Below are positions 12,457 through 24,744 of a stretch of 64,000 bases of DNA, one piece after another; position 1 is the stretch's first letter; each line of letters begins with the position of its first letter. Under the pieces are notes generated by a model. The model was not told where the DNA came from and made no database searches. It saw only the letters and a program-made list of their open reading frames with translations. The DNA is taken from assembly GCA_031763025.1 (NCBI GenBank), contig JASSKH010000010.1, positions 11,983,427 through 12,047,426 on the forward strand. The letters are read 5' to 3'. The translations under genes were made by a program, and so were the position numbers. This stretch comes from Macrocystis pyrifera. Its lineage: Eukaryota; Sar; Phaeophyceae; Laminariales; Laminariaceae.

Positions 12457-15400
12457 GTGAGTTTGCGTGCTTGCGAAATGATGTTGTGCTGTTGCTGAAT
12501 TTGAACGTCTGCGCTTGTTTGGCACCCGGGGGGGCGAGGAAGACTAACATTGGGCGCGTTGCGACGCAGGACGGGGGAGGGGAGGTTGTGGGGAGTCTGT
12601 CCCCGGCTAATTAGCGTTTTTAGTTTATTGGCTTGGTTTTATTTAGTTTGGTTGAGTTTGGCTTGGTTCATTTTGTTAGTTTCGTTTTTTTTGTTTTGGT
12701 TCGGTTTTCGCTTTTCCTTCGCGCTTTAGTTGGTTCGGTTTGCATCTCGCTTGTTGGCGTTCTCGCTTCTAAGTGCGCGCGCGCGGGGTGGTCGATTGAC
12801 TGGTTGGTCGATCGATTGACGGATCGATATATTAATTGATTAGTTGCTCGATTGATAGACTGATCGATCGATTGATTGGCTGATTGATTGAGTGCTTGAT
12901 TGATTGACAGAGAGACTGATTGATTGATTGATTAATTGATCGATTGACAGACTGATTGGGTGATTGATCGGTTGATTGATTGATTGATTGACTGGATGGT
13001 TGACTGAACGGTTGACTGATTGATTTGATAACACAGTGGTATCGTGTTTTCTTTTGCGACGATGCTTGCCTTGCCGCCGCCGGCGCCGCGACCGCCTTGT
13101 CAGGTGGTGCGATCAAGCCGCGAGGTAGACGACCGCATGAAGGAGTTCTTCCGACGGGTTAACTCCAACGACCCAAAGGAGGTAAGAGATGGAAACAGGA
13201 GAGGGAGGGAGAGAAGGAAGGAGGAACTTGGGGGGGAGGGGGGAAGGGAGGTAGGGGGGGGGGTGGGAGGGAGGGGGGGGGGAGTAGTGGTGGAAGAGCA
13301 GTGGGGCGAAGGTATGTAGATATGAAAGGCAGTAGAACATCGACTGCCGGACGCCGATGAGAGGAGCGGAAAATTTGCCGTCGTTGATCGCATGATAGTT
13401 TATTTGTGGTCATTGGAGCATGCGATTCATTGGGTGGAAGAGAAGGAGCGGGGGAAGACAGAGGGTGGGAGGGGGTGGTGGGGGGAGGGAAGACACCAGG
13501 GAACGGGACCTGCAGAGAGGGGGGATAGAAAAGAAGTAAAGAAGAAAGGAAGGGATGCATGAAGAAAGAAAGAAAGAACCTAAGGAATAATGGGCGTAAA
13601 GAAACCAAGGAAGGAAGACCGCTCACAGACAGAGCCACAGGCAGAGCGGCTGCCAGATCGACACCCAAACGAGACTTGCTTGCGCGCTTGTGCCGCACGT
13701 ATCGCTTGGGAGCTCCGACCCTACGAGGAGAAGCGAGGGATATGCGGGAGGAGGATTCCTCCTCTCGGTGCGACTACCGAGGAAGGGTACCGCGTTTTTT
13801 CACCCCCTTTGTCTTCACGCTGACACCGCAACGAAACAGTGGGCGATCCGTGGTTCGATTCCCGAGGGCTACAATTCGACGGCAGGCCACTTCTGTTTGA
13901 CTGCCGAAGCAGGGTGAAGCTGTTTGTTTCCCTTTCTTGTCGACGTCGAGACCGCAACATGATATTGCGGCCGGTTTTGTGGCTCGATTCTTGGGTGCTA
14001 CAGCGCTACGGCAGGCCGGTCGGTTTTGTAGAAACAAACTGTTTGCGTAGTGGCCTGCCGTCGTAATGTCCCGAGGTACCCCTGGGATCGATTCAACGGA
14101 CCGGCCGCAAACTGTCATCGTGGTCTCGACCTGGGGAAAAAAATAGAAATAAGAAACAAAGAACGCTGTAAATACGTACCCTGCCTCGGCGGGGACGCCG
14201 AGAAGAGCGCCTCTACCCCCTTCCCTTCCTTACACCCCTCGCTCCGTCTGGGTGGATTCGGAGCTCTCAATACGGTGAGGTAAACGCCACACAAGCAAGT
14301 CCTGCTCTGGTGTCGCTCCTTCTCTCTCTCTTTTGTGCGACTCCATCTGTTCCTGTCAAAATGATCCCGTTCTTTGTCGAAGCAATGTCCCCCCCCCCCC
14401 CAAACACTCCCTATTATATATATATATATATTATATATGGGTTGGGTTGGCGTCGGTTGGCAACGACACTGTAAAACATGCCGCTCACTACGTGAGCTAG
14501 ACATCCAGGGTACCGTTTTTTTTTGTTTTCTTTTGGCGGTCGCCCACAGCTGGTTGTCTGGTTAGATCATTTGTGCGAAGTAAATAACCTTTACTCTGCA
14601 CAAGGGAATTGATCGTATCACGTAGTGTTCAAGGTAAGGCACCCAAGAGGCAGTTACATAGTACTCCCATTGCTGTCTCTGGAAGTGGCCACACCGGAAA
14701 TTAAACTAACTCATTGAAGCTGTCATCCATATGCAAGTCCGCCTCACAAGCGGTTCTTAGTACGATGCAGCTCACCCTTCATGCGACTCGCCGGACACCT
14801 CACGGCGCTTCGCGCTTGGTGCAAGTAATGTCTGCTTGGTCGGTGAAAACCCGACGTCCTCCGTCCTGGCATTGTAGGGATGCGAGGGTCTATGGTCATG
14901 CGACTACGGCCATGCATGACATCGAGTACATCTCTCTTATCGAGTACAACCCCCCCCCCAAACACGTGGGTGTAGGTGTAAGAGTCATGACGCGGACGAG
15001 AGAGGCGGTCGTGGAGCGGTAAAGCGTGCCCGAGCGTTTTCTTGGGGTTCAGCGACGTGGTTGGGGAATACTGCTATAAGGCAAAGCGCGCCCAACCGAA
15101 AGCGCGCTTCTAATTCAAAGTGTTTTTTTTTTTTTCGTTTTCATTTTTCTGCCGATTCTTGATGTTTTCCCTCGGTTTCGTCCCTTTTTTTGGTATTTTT
15201 CCCATTCGTGATGCGTTTGTTCACAAATATAAGCTACGCTTGACTATTCGTATGAATACGAGAAAACACTTGTATCCATGAACGCGCTTGTTGTTCGTAA
15301 TGATAAGCTACGCTTTAACATACGTATCGACACGAAACAGTCCGCCTAGATTAGGGGTGCAAAAAGAAGGTACACCCAGACAGGAAGTGGTGTCTAACTT

Positions 15401-16778
15401 GGGTTAGGTGTGTCAAGAGCCGAAATCATGTTTTATACCGTAAATATACCGTAAACTGGCGTAAAATACACAGATGTACCATTTTTTGGATTTTTTTAAT
15501 CAAGACGGACGGACAAAATATATTTAAGAAGGTATACCATGACAGAACATGACCGAAAACGCCATCTAACTTGGGTTTGGTATGACCTGATTACCTTATT
15601 TTATTTTTTTCGTGCTGTAAACTGGCAAACGTACACTGGTGTACCGTTTTTTTTTTTTTGTCTTTTTTTATTCGTACAGGTTTTCTGCTATGCTCCGAGA
15701 TACCCTAGGTAAACCTAGGGAGTACGTAGCAACGAACATCGGTGAACCATCAAAACCGAACAGCAAGCATCAACCGAACCAGCCTATATGAAGCGATCCT
15801 TGCATTTCCAGCTGGAGTGGGGAATGTATGTATTACAACACCATATGTTCATCCTACACGAGGTCATGTAAAACCCGTAGTGTGCGCGGTCGAAGTATCA
15901 CTGCCTACCTGGACAGTAGTACGACACACAGTTTGCAAAGACGAGCTTCGACGAAATCCTCGATCGGTCTCACAGATAGGTGATGTTTTTTTTTTCGTGT
16001 TCACAAATATACCAACAACCGAAGCGGCTATACACCACAGCAGCAGGCAATATCGAGGGACCCCTTTTTTTTTCAGGGAAAATCGAATAAACAAGGGACC
16101 TCAGAAATCCCGCGCGCCGTTTCAGCCTACTATTGGCTTTGACCCCCTTTTTTTTTTTAACTGCAGTCCCGTTCGCGGGGACAAACCACTCAAATTCTAC
16201 TGCAGGTGTTGATAGCTTGTCCCCCCAGAAGACGGGACTGCAGTCAGAGTGCTAAAAAGGTTGAGTGGACCTCCGATAAGGGACGGTCGTGTAACAAAGG
16301 GCCTTCAACCGCGAGCACACCATCAATAGGGCCACTTGAAGAAAGGGTCTTCACCTACAGCAGTACCCCGAACAGCAGCCGAAACAACCAACCAACCAAC
16401 CTATTACCTACCAACACCCGAACCCACTGCCCGAACAAACCGACCAACGAAAAACAGGAGGAGCGCATGCGGAACCTCCTGAACAAGGGCAAGGGCTCAC
16501 ACTACAGCCCCAAGCGACGCCACGCGACCACCCAGGAAATCCAAGATTTCGGCTTCGTCCCGAAATCAACCACGTCTTCTTCTCCCCCGACGGCGTCGAC
16601 CCTGTCTCTCACGGGTGCCTCGCCGGCAGACGCGAATAAGAGAAAGAATAAGAAATCGGGAAAAGTGCTTCCGGCGTCTCCGGGAAGAGACGCGACGGGG
16701 GGAGGGGGGGAGGCGGTAGTGGGGGCGGGGGCGGGGGGTGAGGGGCCGCCCCGACGCGGTAGGTGGTGGTTCTGGTGA
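12304..16778 (+). CDS. three-exon single-pass membrane protein, unrecognised
   Basis: Joined from 12304-12456, 13104-13181 and 16458-16778. All junctions are phase 0 with GT-AG borders, giving 183 residues. The N-terminus is short and basic (MSGSRVPKFR), followed by one membrane segment at about residues 13-32 (ends GGICYYF). Then come an acidic stretch (FASEDELNANIQKEF), a charged helical region containing RMKEFFRRVN and EERMRNLLNKGKG, and a low-complexity Ser/Lys/Gly tail ending RRGRWWFW. The layout suggests a small anchored protein with the C-terminal part in solution; I cannot say which membrane. I do not recognise the family. The third exon's acceptor has a poor pyrimidine tract and its frame is open upstream, so that exon could start earlier. 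The long second intron holds two S/MITE-free repeats and one full S-family copy. Confidence 0.6.
12796..13030. repeat. degenerate GATT/GATC tetranucleotide array
   Basis: Intronic array of GATT units mixed with GATCGATC and GACTG steps over about 230 bp. It is probably a decaying microsatellite. The Ser/Asn/Gln-rich reverse frame is an artefact of it. Confidence 0.75.
13104..13181 (+). CDS. membrane-protein gene, exon 2
   Basis: Acceptor CCTTGTCAG, donor GAG then GTAAGA, 78 nt, phase 0 at both ends. Encodes VVRSSREVDDRMKEFF and a short continuation. It has the same length and phases as the exon at 33062-33139 of the minus-strand gene, and a similar start (V-x-RSSRE). Confidence 0.65.
13185..13560. 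repeat. G/A-rich intronic tracts
   Basis: Two G/A-rich blocks (about 13185-13310 and 13435-13580) flank an ordinary stretch. No gene is seen in them. Poly-Pro reverse frames arise from the G runs. Confidence 0.5.
13840..14110. repeat. short imperfect repeats around GATTC core
   Basis: Two direct units (about 13850 and 13980) share GTGG-TCGATTC, then GGGCTACA or GGTGCTACA and ACGGCAGGCC. An inverted unit follows near 14050-14090 (GGCCTGCCGTCGTAATG). The first unit contains a B-box-like GGTTCGATTCC, but its stem does not pair, so I do not call a tRNA. Confidence 0.5.
14389..14965 (-). mobile_element. S-family copy, full length
   Basis: One of five complete copies. Read left to right it begins with a TATATA tract and GGTTGGGTTGGCGTCGG, continues TCACTACGTGAGCTAGAC, a T run, GGAAGTGGCCACACC and CGCTTCGCGCTTGG, and ends GAGTACAACCC plus a C run. 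A second C run precedes the TATATA tract. No long reading frame, so it is non-autonomous. Confidence 0.85.
16161..16243. repeat. inverted repeat of GTTTGTCCCC motif
   Basis: Left arm (16161-16186) CTGCAGTCCCGT...GGGGACAAAC faces right arm (16216-16243) CTTGTCCCC...ACGGGACTGCAG. Related single motifs occur at 20299-20323 and 24021-24045. Confidence 0.6.
16458..16778 (+). CDS. membrane-protein gene, exon 3 (last)
   Basis: Begins after AAAACAG with GAGGAGCGC and runs to TGA, giving 106 residues. The first part (EERMRNLLNKGKGSHYSPKR, then HATTQEIQDFGFVPKS) looks constrained; the rest is Ser/Thr/Gly/Lys-rich. The upstream frame is open, so the exon start is the least certain border of this gene. 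Confidence 0.55.
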   Translation, partial: EERMRNLLNKGKGSHYSPKRRHATTQEIQDFGFVPKSTTSSSPPTASTLSLTGASPADANKRKNKKSGKVLPASPGRDATGGGGEAVVGAGAGGEGPPRRGRWWFW

Positions 16779-17128
16779 CTACATGGCTATATACATACGT
16801 AGGCGTTCGATGGGAGTGCAGCACAAGTGATGGCAGTCTACGCTGTTGTGAGCGAGCGTATAAGATGCAGTTTGCAGCCGCCGCACAAGCTAGTCCTTTC
16901 GTACAGTCTGTGACGTGACTTTCAGCGCTGAGCTGCTGTGGAGATACGCAGTCGGCGCGAAAAAGGGGGATGAGGAGGCGGAGGGAGGGGGGGGCGGGCG
17001 GGCGGGCGGGCGGTAGCGGGGGGCTAGAAGCAAGGAACCGCTGTGGTAGCTTCTGACGTCTTCTTTTTGGACTGTTTCGGCGCTCGCAGTGAAGCACCGT
17101 TATTTTCCTGCGATGTGATGGGGCTCGT

Positions 17129-17160
<32 letters not shown>

Positions 17161-17739
17161 GGGGCTCGTATCTCGCTTGCTGGGTTCGGTTCGGGTTCCT
17201 AGTTTGGGGTCGAGTGTCGAGTGACATGCTTGGGACAACAGTAGCTTCACGCTTCCTCGTATCCACGCGAGCGTTTTTTTGTTGTTGTTATTGCCTGTTT
17301 GAAGAATAATTATGTTTTTTGCCGGAGCCCCGCTTCTTCCACAGAGCCCGGACCGAATAGTCAACTATTCTTATGCGTAGCATTTTTTTTTCCCCTCAGG
17401 CTGTTTATTCAGCGAGTCCTGTAATAGCTGCTTGATTAATTGTGCATTTGTCGTGTGGCCGATGCTTTGAAGCACGAGGTAATCGCCTTTCCTTCCGATC
17501 ATTTCCCTTCCCCTGAAATCTTGATAGGGTCACACCTGCAGGGGTGAGGCATCCACCTTGCTTTGATAAACCTACTTGGATCTAGAACTGAAGGATGTTT
17601 ACAGTGTCGTTCGAGGCTTCAGGGAAAAGAGTGCTTCCTCTTCTTCTCCATCTAGCCCTCGCCCTCCGACTCCTCCGAAGTTCCTTCTCGCCTGAGCGAT
17701 CGTTTCACCGAAAACGATGTAAGCAGTTTCGTTGTAAGG

Positions 17740-17960
17740 ATTACCCTGGGCTGGGTAGTAAGCGATCGATATTTTATCCCTATGGCCCAGTAGGCAACAC
17801 CTTCACATTTGGCGTCGTCGAGGACATGCGTTCGTATCTCGCTTCGAACTTTTCCTTTACGCGTTTAAACGCTTGCGCGTGGGTCCCTAAAACGTATCTT
17901 TAGAATTACCCTGGGGCTGGGTAATCGTTTGATAGTTTGCCCCCATAGCGCAGTACGTAT
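17740..17960. repeat. imperfect tandem duplication
   Basis: Two units about 165 bp apart share ATTACCCTGGG(G)CTGGGTA, then CGAT or GTTTGATA and CC(C/T)ATGGC or CCATAGCGCAGTA. Origin unknown. Confidence 0.55.
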
Positions 17961-19334
17961 AGCGTATTCCTTGACACTTTTCCTGGTTTTGTTCTATTCA
18001 GAGCGTTTGTTTTTACGTACATACGAGTATTCCTACGGCAGCAGTATTTTTAATACCAATCTTATTTCCTAGATGGCGTCATATCGTCTCATTATCACCA
18101 CGAACTTATAATCTCACCGCGTTGAGGGTAGATTACCTCATACAGTATGAGACAAAAAACGTATAGCCCACTACGGGACCCACATTCGTCTGATAGGCCA
18201 TCTATTTCCGTACGTACGTACGTACCAAACTCATATTCCCCACGCATCCCTGTGCTCCCCATGAAAATGTATGGAGGATGTTGAGTGCCCTTAATGAGCC
18301 ACGACGAATAATATATCCGTATCCCCGCCTATTAATAGTACGACCACGAGTAGTACCGATAGCCAGCACGCAAACGCTCATTATGTATGAGCCAAACCCC
18401 GCCTGCTGGAGTGCCGATTGTGCCGGTGCCGACTGGTCTCTCTCGCCGCTCTCAGCAACGCCAACTACGACCTCACAAAAAAAAAGGGAAGCAAACTGAG
18501 AGCAGCGCTCGAAGGCGTTTCATCGAGGGCAATAACGATATAATAAAATCGGAACATTTTTGTTCGTTTCGGATATTTTATAAATTTTGAAATACGTCAG
18601 CTGTAAGTTCGACTGATTAAATAGTTGATATACTCAACTTTGCAAGCTGCGTAGTACGTCTCGTCTACATTCGATTTTTACCGAATTTTACAAGCAAGTA
18701 TTGTGATAAACCGAACGCGCGTATTCTATATGTAATTCCTTGTCAAAGATATAGGCCAGCGGCTCCCCTGGATGCTGCCCGGTTCAACAGGACAGTTTTA
18801 AATAACCATTCTGCGCACTGATACTATATAACCCGAACAGGGGATAATGATATGATGTTGCAACATATTGAAACATTTTCATTTCAAAAAATATTTATAG
18901 ATTGATTGAGTGTTAATTGATTTTTTAGGGTATTCGGATATTTGCGAAAACAGCCCGTTTGTTCGGTAAACGGGCACACCTTCGCGTTTTTCTCGATAAA
19001 TCGAGCGCTTAAAAGTCGATCGCACGCGCTTGCGCGGACTCAAGACGCGCTTTACGGTCGGTCGTCTTCGAACCAGCCATTGCGTACAGTATGATAGTCG
19101 TCGAACATGTGGTAAAGCTTTACTGGCCACCTTGGGAGCGAGGTTCAGTCTGAGTGAGATAGATGCCTTGTCGTTGCCGACCCTGGAGAGTTTGGGTACG
19201 CCACACAAGCCACCTCGATGTTTGGTCTCCTCGCCTTGTTGTCCCTGAACGAAGAGATAAATTAATTGCTGCTTTGTGCCTACTGCGGAGCTAGCATGTC
19301 TCACAGCTTTTATACTACTGCAAGTACGTATTGC

Positions 19335-19444
19335 TATTACGGTGGTCCATAGTTAATAGGACCTATGGTACACGCAACAAACTATGTATTTACCTATTTT
19401 TTCTACCTAAATGTGGTCCTATTTACTATGGTCCCCCGTAACAT
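19335..19444. mobile_element. MITE copy 2
   Basis: Left end TATTACGGTGGTCCATAG, right end CTATGGTCCCCCGTAACA. Same AT-rich core as the other copies, with TATTTACC in the middle. No coding capacity. Confidence 0.85.
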
Positions 19445-19749
19445 GGATTCCTTAGAGTGTATCTCTTAGGTTTTCTAGTCTGGACTTAAGTCTCAACTCA
19501 CTGCGTAAAATAAATCTGAAGCGCACCTTGACTTGATTGTCAGACTGCATTGCAAGCTATTTCCTGAGTCGTATCATTTGAACCCGATGGTAGGCAATTT
19601 CTCGTTTCGGCAAAAGTGAGAATTGTAACCATGAATGTATTTGGGTTGTGAGCGAAGAATGTACGTGTAGTAAGCATGTATGTGAATGTTTGGTGAGGCC
19701 GGCGGAGGAGCTACGACGTCACATTTGGATTTACCGCCCCAGAGAATGT

Positions 19750-19900
19750 GTTACGGTGATGGTGTGGTGGTGGTGGTGGTGGTGGTGATGATGATTTTCG
19801 TGATGACGACCATAATGATGATTGCGGTGATGAAGATGAAAAAGTGTTGTTGATTATGATAATGATGATGATGATCTTGGTGATGGTGGTGATGGCAACG
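19750..19900. repeat. GGT/GAT trinucleotide-rich tract
   Basis: Successive GGT then GATGAT repeats, degenerate. No gene. Confidence 0.65.
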
Positions 19901-20484
19901 ATGATATCATAGTCGTAGCAGTAGTCGTGTATCATTATTGCACGGCCAAGGGACGGAGTTGGCGTGCCTGTTCCACAAGTGTGTGTACTCGTAACCATTT
20001 GCTGTAGTTGGTCGGGTTTGTTTGAGGAGTTGGAACATCGCATATATTTTGGTCTCTGCTTAACACCCCCTCGCGCTGAAAATCTTCGTATTCTATATTA
20101 ATACTGTGTTTTTCTTTCCTGTTTATTGATTGTTTTTTCGTTTTTTCTCTCCCTTTTCTCTTTTTGTGTTTCAGATTTCGATTTCGATTTAGAATTTTCG
20201 ACGTCGAATTTTTTTCATTATGTCTTATAATGAATGGTTGAGAACGTTCGCCAGATGAAATTTTCGCCACATGCAAAGAATCGTGAAGAATTTGAGTCGT
20301 TTGTCCCCCAAACGGGACTGGAGTTCTACAAGGGCACCTTGTATGGTAGGTTTCAACTTGTTCTGAATATCGACAAGTTGAAGAACGGTTTAATATGTGT
20401 ACACATACGATATTAGATGTGAAATGATGAAAACTTTCGCAAGATGAACCTTTCGCTACAGGCAAAGAGTTGCGAATAAAAAAC

Positions 20485-21210
20485 GAATATCCATGAAAAG
20501 TACGTGGTAAAAGAGGAAGTGACCTGAATACGTCAGAAGAACGCGTCTAGGGCCCGCATCTAACCATCACCCGTCCCACGAATATCAAAGAAGAGTGATA
20601 TCTGATCCAGGACCAAACAAATTCCTGATGAGAGCTGCCCCACGACAACCACCATAAGACGTAGCACCCCAATCCTCGACGAACCCCCATCCCGTCGCTT
20701 TCACTCCCCATGCAGAGGGCGGTCACGAATATCGGGACAGTATTTCCGGCAAAGGCAACGCTGCAACGATCGCCAGTCCTACAAATATTATTATTGTGCT
20801 TGCCTTCCGATAATATAGCGCAGATGCCGTTCCTATATAAATACACCGAATATCCTTCCGTAAATCAGTAGTATCCCTCATACACTTCTCTGTCCTACAA
20901 ATATCAAACAATATACGAATATGCATGAAACTACGTGGTAAAAAGGAAGTGACATGAATACGTCACTATTAATAGAACGCGTCTAAGGTCCACATCTAAC
21001 GATCACTCGTCCCACAAATACACTGGCCAGCAGTAGTCATTTGCGGGGGAAATAATGGTAAACGCGCGAACGGTTATCCCGCAGGTTGCAAAGTTGAGTA
21101 TCGACGGATCGGTTGAACTCACAGCTGACGTGCTCTTTGGTTTTTTATAAAATGTCAAAGAAGGATGGTCCAGAACCAAACAATACCTTATAGATGCTAC
21201 AGTACCACAC
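20485..21210. repeat. diverged duplicated block
   Basis: 20490-20580 and 20911-21020 share GTACGTGGTAAAA or CTACGTGGTAAAA, GAAGTGAC, TGAATACGTCA, GAACGCGTCTA and CATCTAAC. A further shared piece (ATCAAAGAAG or GTCAAAGAAGG, CCA(G)GACCAAACAA or CAGAACCAAACAA, CACGACAACC) follows both. The right copy has an extra TATTAATA. Confidence 0.65.
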
Positions 21211-21228
21211 GACAACCGATATCTCGAA

Positions 21229-21712
21229 ATCGGGCGAGTGATTGCTGCTGCTCGTCGCGTGACCCAGTTTCAGATGCTGGAAGTCGACTCTGATAACTCC
21301 ACACTCTAGGGCACCCAATGAGGTGTGGTTTGGACCATGACGATCGCCTCCGCGAGGGCTTTGACCTGATGCGTGCGGCATGGACGTAGCCGTTTTTAAA
21401 GAAAGGCGGGGGGGATGGAGGAAGTCCTTTGCCACTGCTGTGCCGCTGATCGCTTGTACGAGCACAGTACAAAAATGAATTCCATCCAACCTTTTTCCAC
21501 TTGAAAATAGATTTGACAAACAACTTTTCCGCTGGCCTCGGGCGAGCGATTGCTGCTCCCTTTTCCGTCACCCTGTTGTGGGATGCTGGAAGTCAATTCT
21601 GATAACTCCACAAACAGGGCAAACGATGAGGTGTGGTTTGGACCATGACGAACGCCTCCGCGAGGGCTTCGACCTGATGCGTGCGGCACGGGCGTAGCCG
21701 TTTGGAAAGAAT
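21229..21712. repeat. tandem duplication of about 180 bp units
   Basis: Units at 21229-21410 and 21539-21712 share GGGCGAG(T/C)GATTGCTGCT, GATGCTGGAAGTC, CTGATAACTCCACA, GAGGTGTGGTTTGGACC, CGCCTCCGCGAGGGCTT and GACCTGATGCGTGCGGCA. The reverse frames are also partly alike, so a decayed coding relic cannot be excluded, but no exon is supported. Confidence 0.7.
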
Positions 21713-22694
21713 TTTGTCTGTAGGTGACCATAGAGTGACCCTCATGCGGACAGACAGACAGACAGACAGGCAGACACTTTTCTGAATCCATTTGAGAGAC
21801 CACAAGTGTACCACGTCTGGAATAGCAGTAGCAGCAGTAGTAGCAGAGTCATAGTGCAATTGCACAAGTAAAAACAATTTTCGAATAGTAGTAAATTCCG
21901 GTAGCTACGGGTTGCACGGCCCACCAAAGAGTCCGACCCATCACCATCATCGTCATCACCACCACTACCACCACCTAAATGTCCACGTCATCAGCAGAAA
22001 CAATAACAACAACAGAACAGCAAGGACAACAATAACAACTACATAGAGCTCAACAGCGTACGGCATGGTTCGCATCACAACGCGGCCACCCTACCTCGGA
22101 CCTCGATAACTACTATTAATGTTAATACCACCACTATTATTACTACCACTATTACTACTACAGTGGTAACGGCGACCGCCAAACACCAAAACCGTGATTC
22201 CTGCTACCCCCCAGCTGCCCCTCTAATATCCCTTTCTATCCCCCTCCCGCCCACCGTCGCCGGCCGACGACATACTAACCCCACCTCCAACATGTACGGC
22301 CTTTTGCGGTTTCCACAACAACTCGCCTTCCAATAACACTCTCCATCGGGGGTAGGCTGTGCCAGCGGGGGCGGGAACGCCGATCACGACACTATAACTC
22401 TCCCTCCCACGGCACCCTCTACCAGAGGTAGGCTCGACCAGCGGGGGCGGGGAACGCCGATTGCGACACTATAACTCCCTTTTCGAGACGTATCGCCCCC
22501 AGGGAAACGAAAACACAAGGGGTCAGACCCCCCTCCCCCCCGAAAAAAAAAAAACTCGCCCCCCTTCCCCCCCGCCCCATGTTTCGGGGAGAATATCGTC
22601 GAACTAGAATTGGGTCAGTTGTGCTGTTGTAAAAGCGTTCAACGTTTTTCTTCTTGCCCCACCCGCCCACTTTCAAAACGCCAGCGAAGCGATA

Positions 22695-22912
22695 TTGATG
22701 CCCGCTACGACCCCCGCTCAAGAAACACCTGCTCGTAAACCCTGCCCCCCCTCCTGTCCCCATACTCTCTCTCCTTCCCCCCATCTCCCTATCCCTTATT
22801 TCCTCCCCCTCCCCCTCTTCCCCCCCCCCTTCTCCCATTTCTCCTTCTCCTCCTCCCATCCCATTCCTCTCCCTCTCTCTCCGCCCCCCTCCGTCCCCTG
22901 TTCCCCCTCAAA
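22695..22912. repeat. polypyrimidine tract
   Basis: C/T-rich on the plus strand over about 200 bp with many CCCT and CTCC steps. No gene. Confidence 0.6.
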
Positions 22913-23559
22913 ACGTCGGCCCATTATTCCGTGGAAACCCACAGAACCTACTTTTTACTGTTCTTGAATCAATTCCTGTATTTTTCGCTTTTTGTAGTGC
23001 GTTCGCTTTTGTCTGGGCAGCTACGTAGTTGTTGCGTTTTCTTGCTTGCTGCCCGCGCACAAGTGTCCAAACATACTTGAGGGCAGCCAACATGCTCGAA
23101 AATGTTACGATCCTCCTACACTGCTGCTGCTGCTGTTGCTGCTGCTATTGCTGCTGTTGCTGCTGCTATCATTGCTGGTGCACCTCCTTCGTCGTACTGG
23201 TCAACCTCGGAGCGGGTCCGCCGTATCTGGCCGGACCCGACACCATCGGTTCGAAGAAAAGGACCCCTTGATGACCGACCAACGCTTTCTACCAGGTATC
23301 ACTCTGGCCCAGAATATAATGGACATTTGATTTTCACGTTATATACCAAACGTTTCTTATATTTATGGCCAGAGGTGTAAGCTTTATTGCTACCCAAGCG
23401 TCGGAGCATACGCAAACACACATAAATGCAGCGCGATCTCTGTGTGTGACATAAACCCACCAAAAGCAGGCTATGCTTTTATTTGCCCCCATCCCCCCCC
23501 TATCTCTTGTCTCTGCCTACTTAATGTCTCGCTTGTTTGTTTAACTGTTCCTCTGCTTG

Positions 23560-23950
23560 CGACTCTCTGAATGCCTGCCCGATACGTTTCTCCCCTCCTT
23601 TCTCTCACACACCTATTTACCCTCCATCTCCCTACCTCATCCACGAATTATTTCCCGCCCCCACCCTGACCACCCTCTCCATTCTCTGACCCCTCCCCCC
23701 GTCCGTGCCCCCCTCAACCCTCCCCCCGCATCCCCTCCCTCTCATTCCCCTATCCCCTCCACCTCCTCCTCCGCCCCCCCCTCCTCCTCCCCCTCCCTTA
23801 CTTCTTACTTTCCTCCCCTCCCTCTCCTTCACCCCCCCCCCCCCCATCGAGTACACCGTCCTCCCCCTCATGCGTTTGTGTTCCTTTCTATTGCCTTCCC
23901 CTCTCCCCCCCCTGCCCTGTTCAAGTTTCTTCTTCCTTTTCCCCTCCCCC
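23560..23950. repeat. polypyrimidine tract
   Basis: About 390 bp with very few purines on the plus strand. Pro/Ser-rich forward frames and Gly/Arg-rich reverse frames are compositional. Confidence 0.65.
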
Positions 23951-24550
23951 GTTTTTGAAATCTTTAACCCTTTCGGTGCTGCAGTGTGCAAGTACCTAAA
24001 TCTGACTCTAATTCCAAGTAGTTTGTCCCCAAAACGAAACTGCAGTCCTAACAGCACCCGCGTTTTTTTTGTCAGCCAAGAAAAATTACTTGAAATAAGT
24101 GCGGGATACTATCTTAATGGTACGGCAGTAAAACAAAAAAAAAAGTTCGCGAACGTCGGACTAACTATCGATTCCCGCTTCATGATCTGTAGATCTCTCG
24201 AGGAAGATGTTACCAGGTATTCCTGACTGATCTGTATGATCTGTGCGATGTGGTATGATCTAGCTCATGCCGGGTCGGGGCCGTAAGATCTGCATGATCT
24301 ACTGTAGCACAGTTTTCCTGAACTGGATCTGCCGTACACGGCAGATAGATCGTGCACGACATCTCCAAATGGCAGGTTAGGATCTAGTTGATCTACTGTA
24401 GGATATCCAAATCAAGGGTTTCGGAGGAACCGCGACGTTTCCTCCCCCCCCCCCCCCCTCCCCCCCGCACCATGACAACGAGAGAAAACGTCAAGTCCAC
24501 TACCGCTGCTGTCCTGCTGTCCGGCTATGTAAACCTATGCGCCACAAAAA

Positions 24551-24660
24551 CATAAAGGCACGTACCGGGGGGAGAAAGGACCACGCCTGTGACCACGGCT
24601 CGTCCAGAAGGTCGCTGAGGGTAAAACCTCCTACGAGTTAGGCTAGAAAGTAAAAGTGAC
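24551..24660 (-). repeat. R3 repeat copy (reverse)
   Basis: GGCACGTACCGGGGGGAGAA, CACGCCTGTGACCACGGC, GTCCAGAAGG, GGTAAAACCTCCTACGAG and AAAGTAAAAGTGA are the reverse of the blocks at 59925-60030 (CACTTTTACTTTCC, CTCGTAGGAGGTTTTACC, TTCTGGACAAGCCGTGG). Confidence 0.7.
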
Positions 24661-24744
24661 GACTTAAAAATAATAATAAAAAACGAATAACCCATCCTGG
24701 GAGTGGATTCTGGTGGGCACTTAAGGGACTGCAATAATAACGAC

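Noticed and set aside
13845..13875. GGTTCGATTCCC as a possible tRNA T arm
   Set aside because: The flanking stem does not pair, and the sequence is part of a local direct repeat.
15742..16212. 156-residue plus-strand frame
   Set aside because: It lies in the intron before exon 3 of the membrane-protein gene. It has no domain, no plausible borders and poor residue composition.
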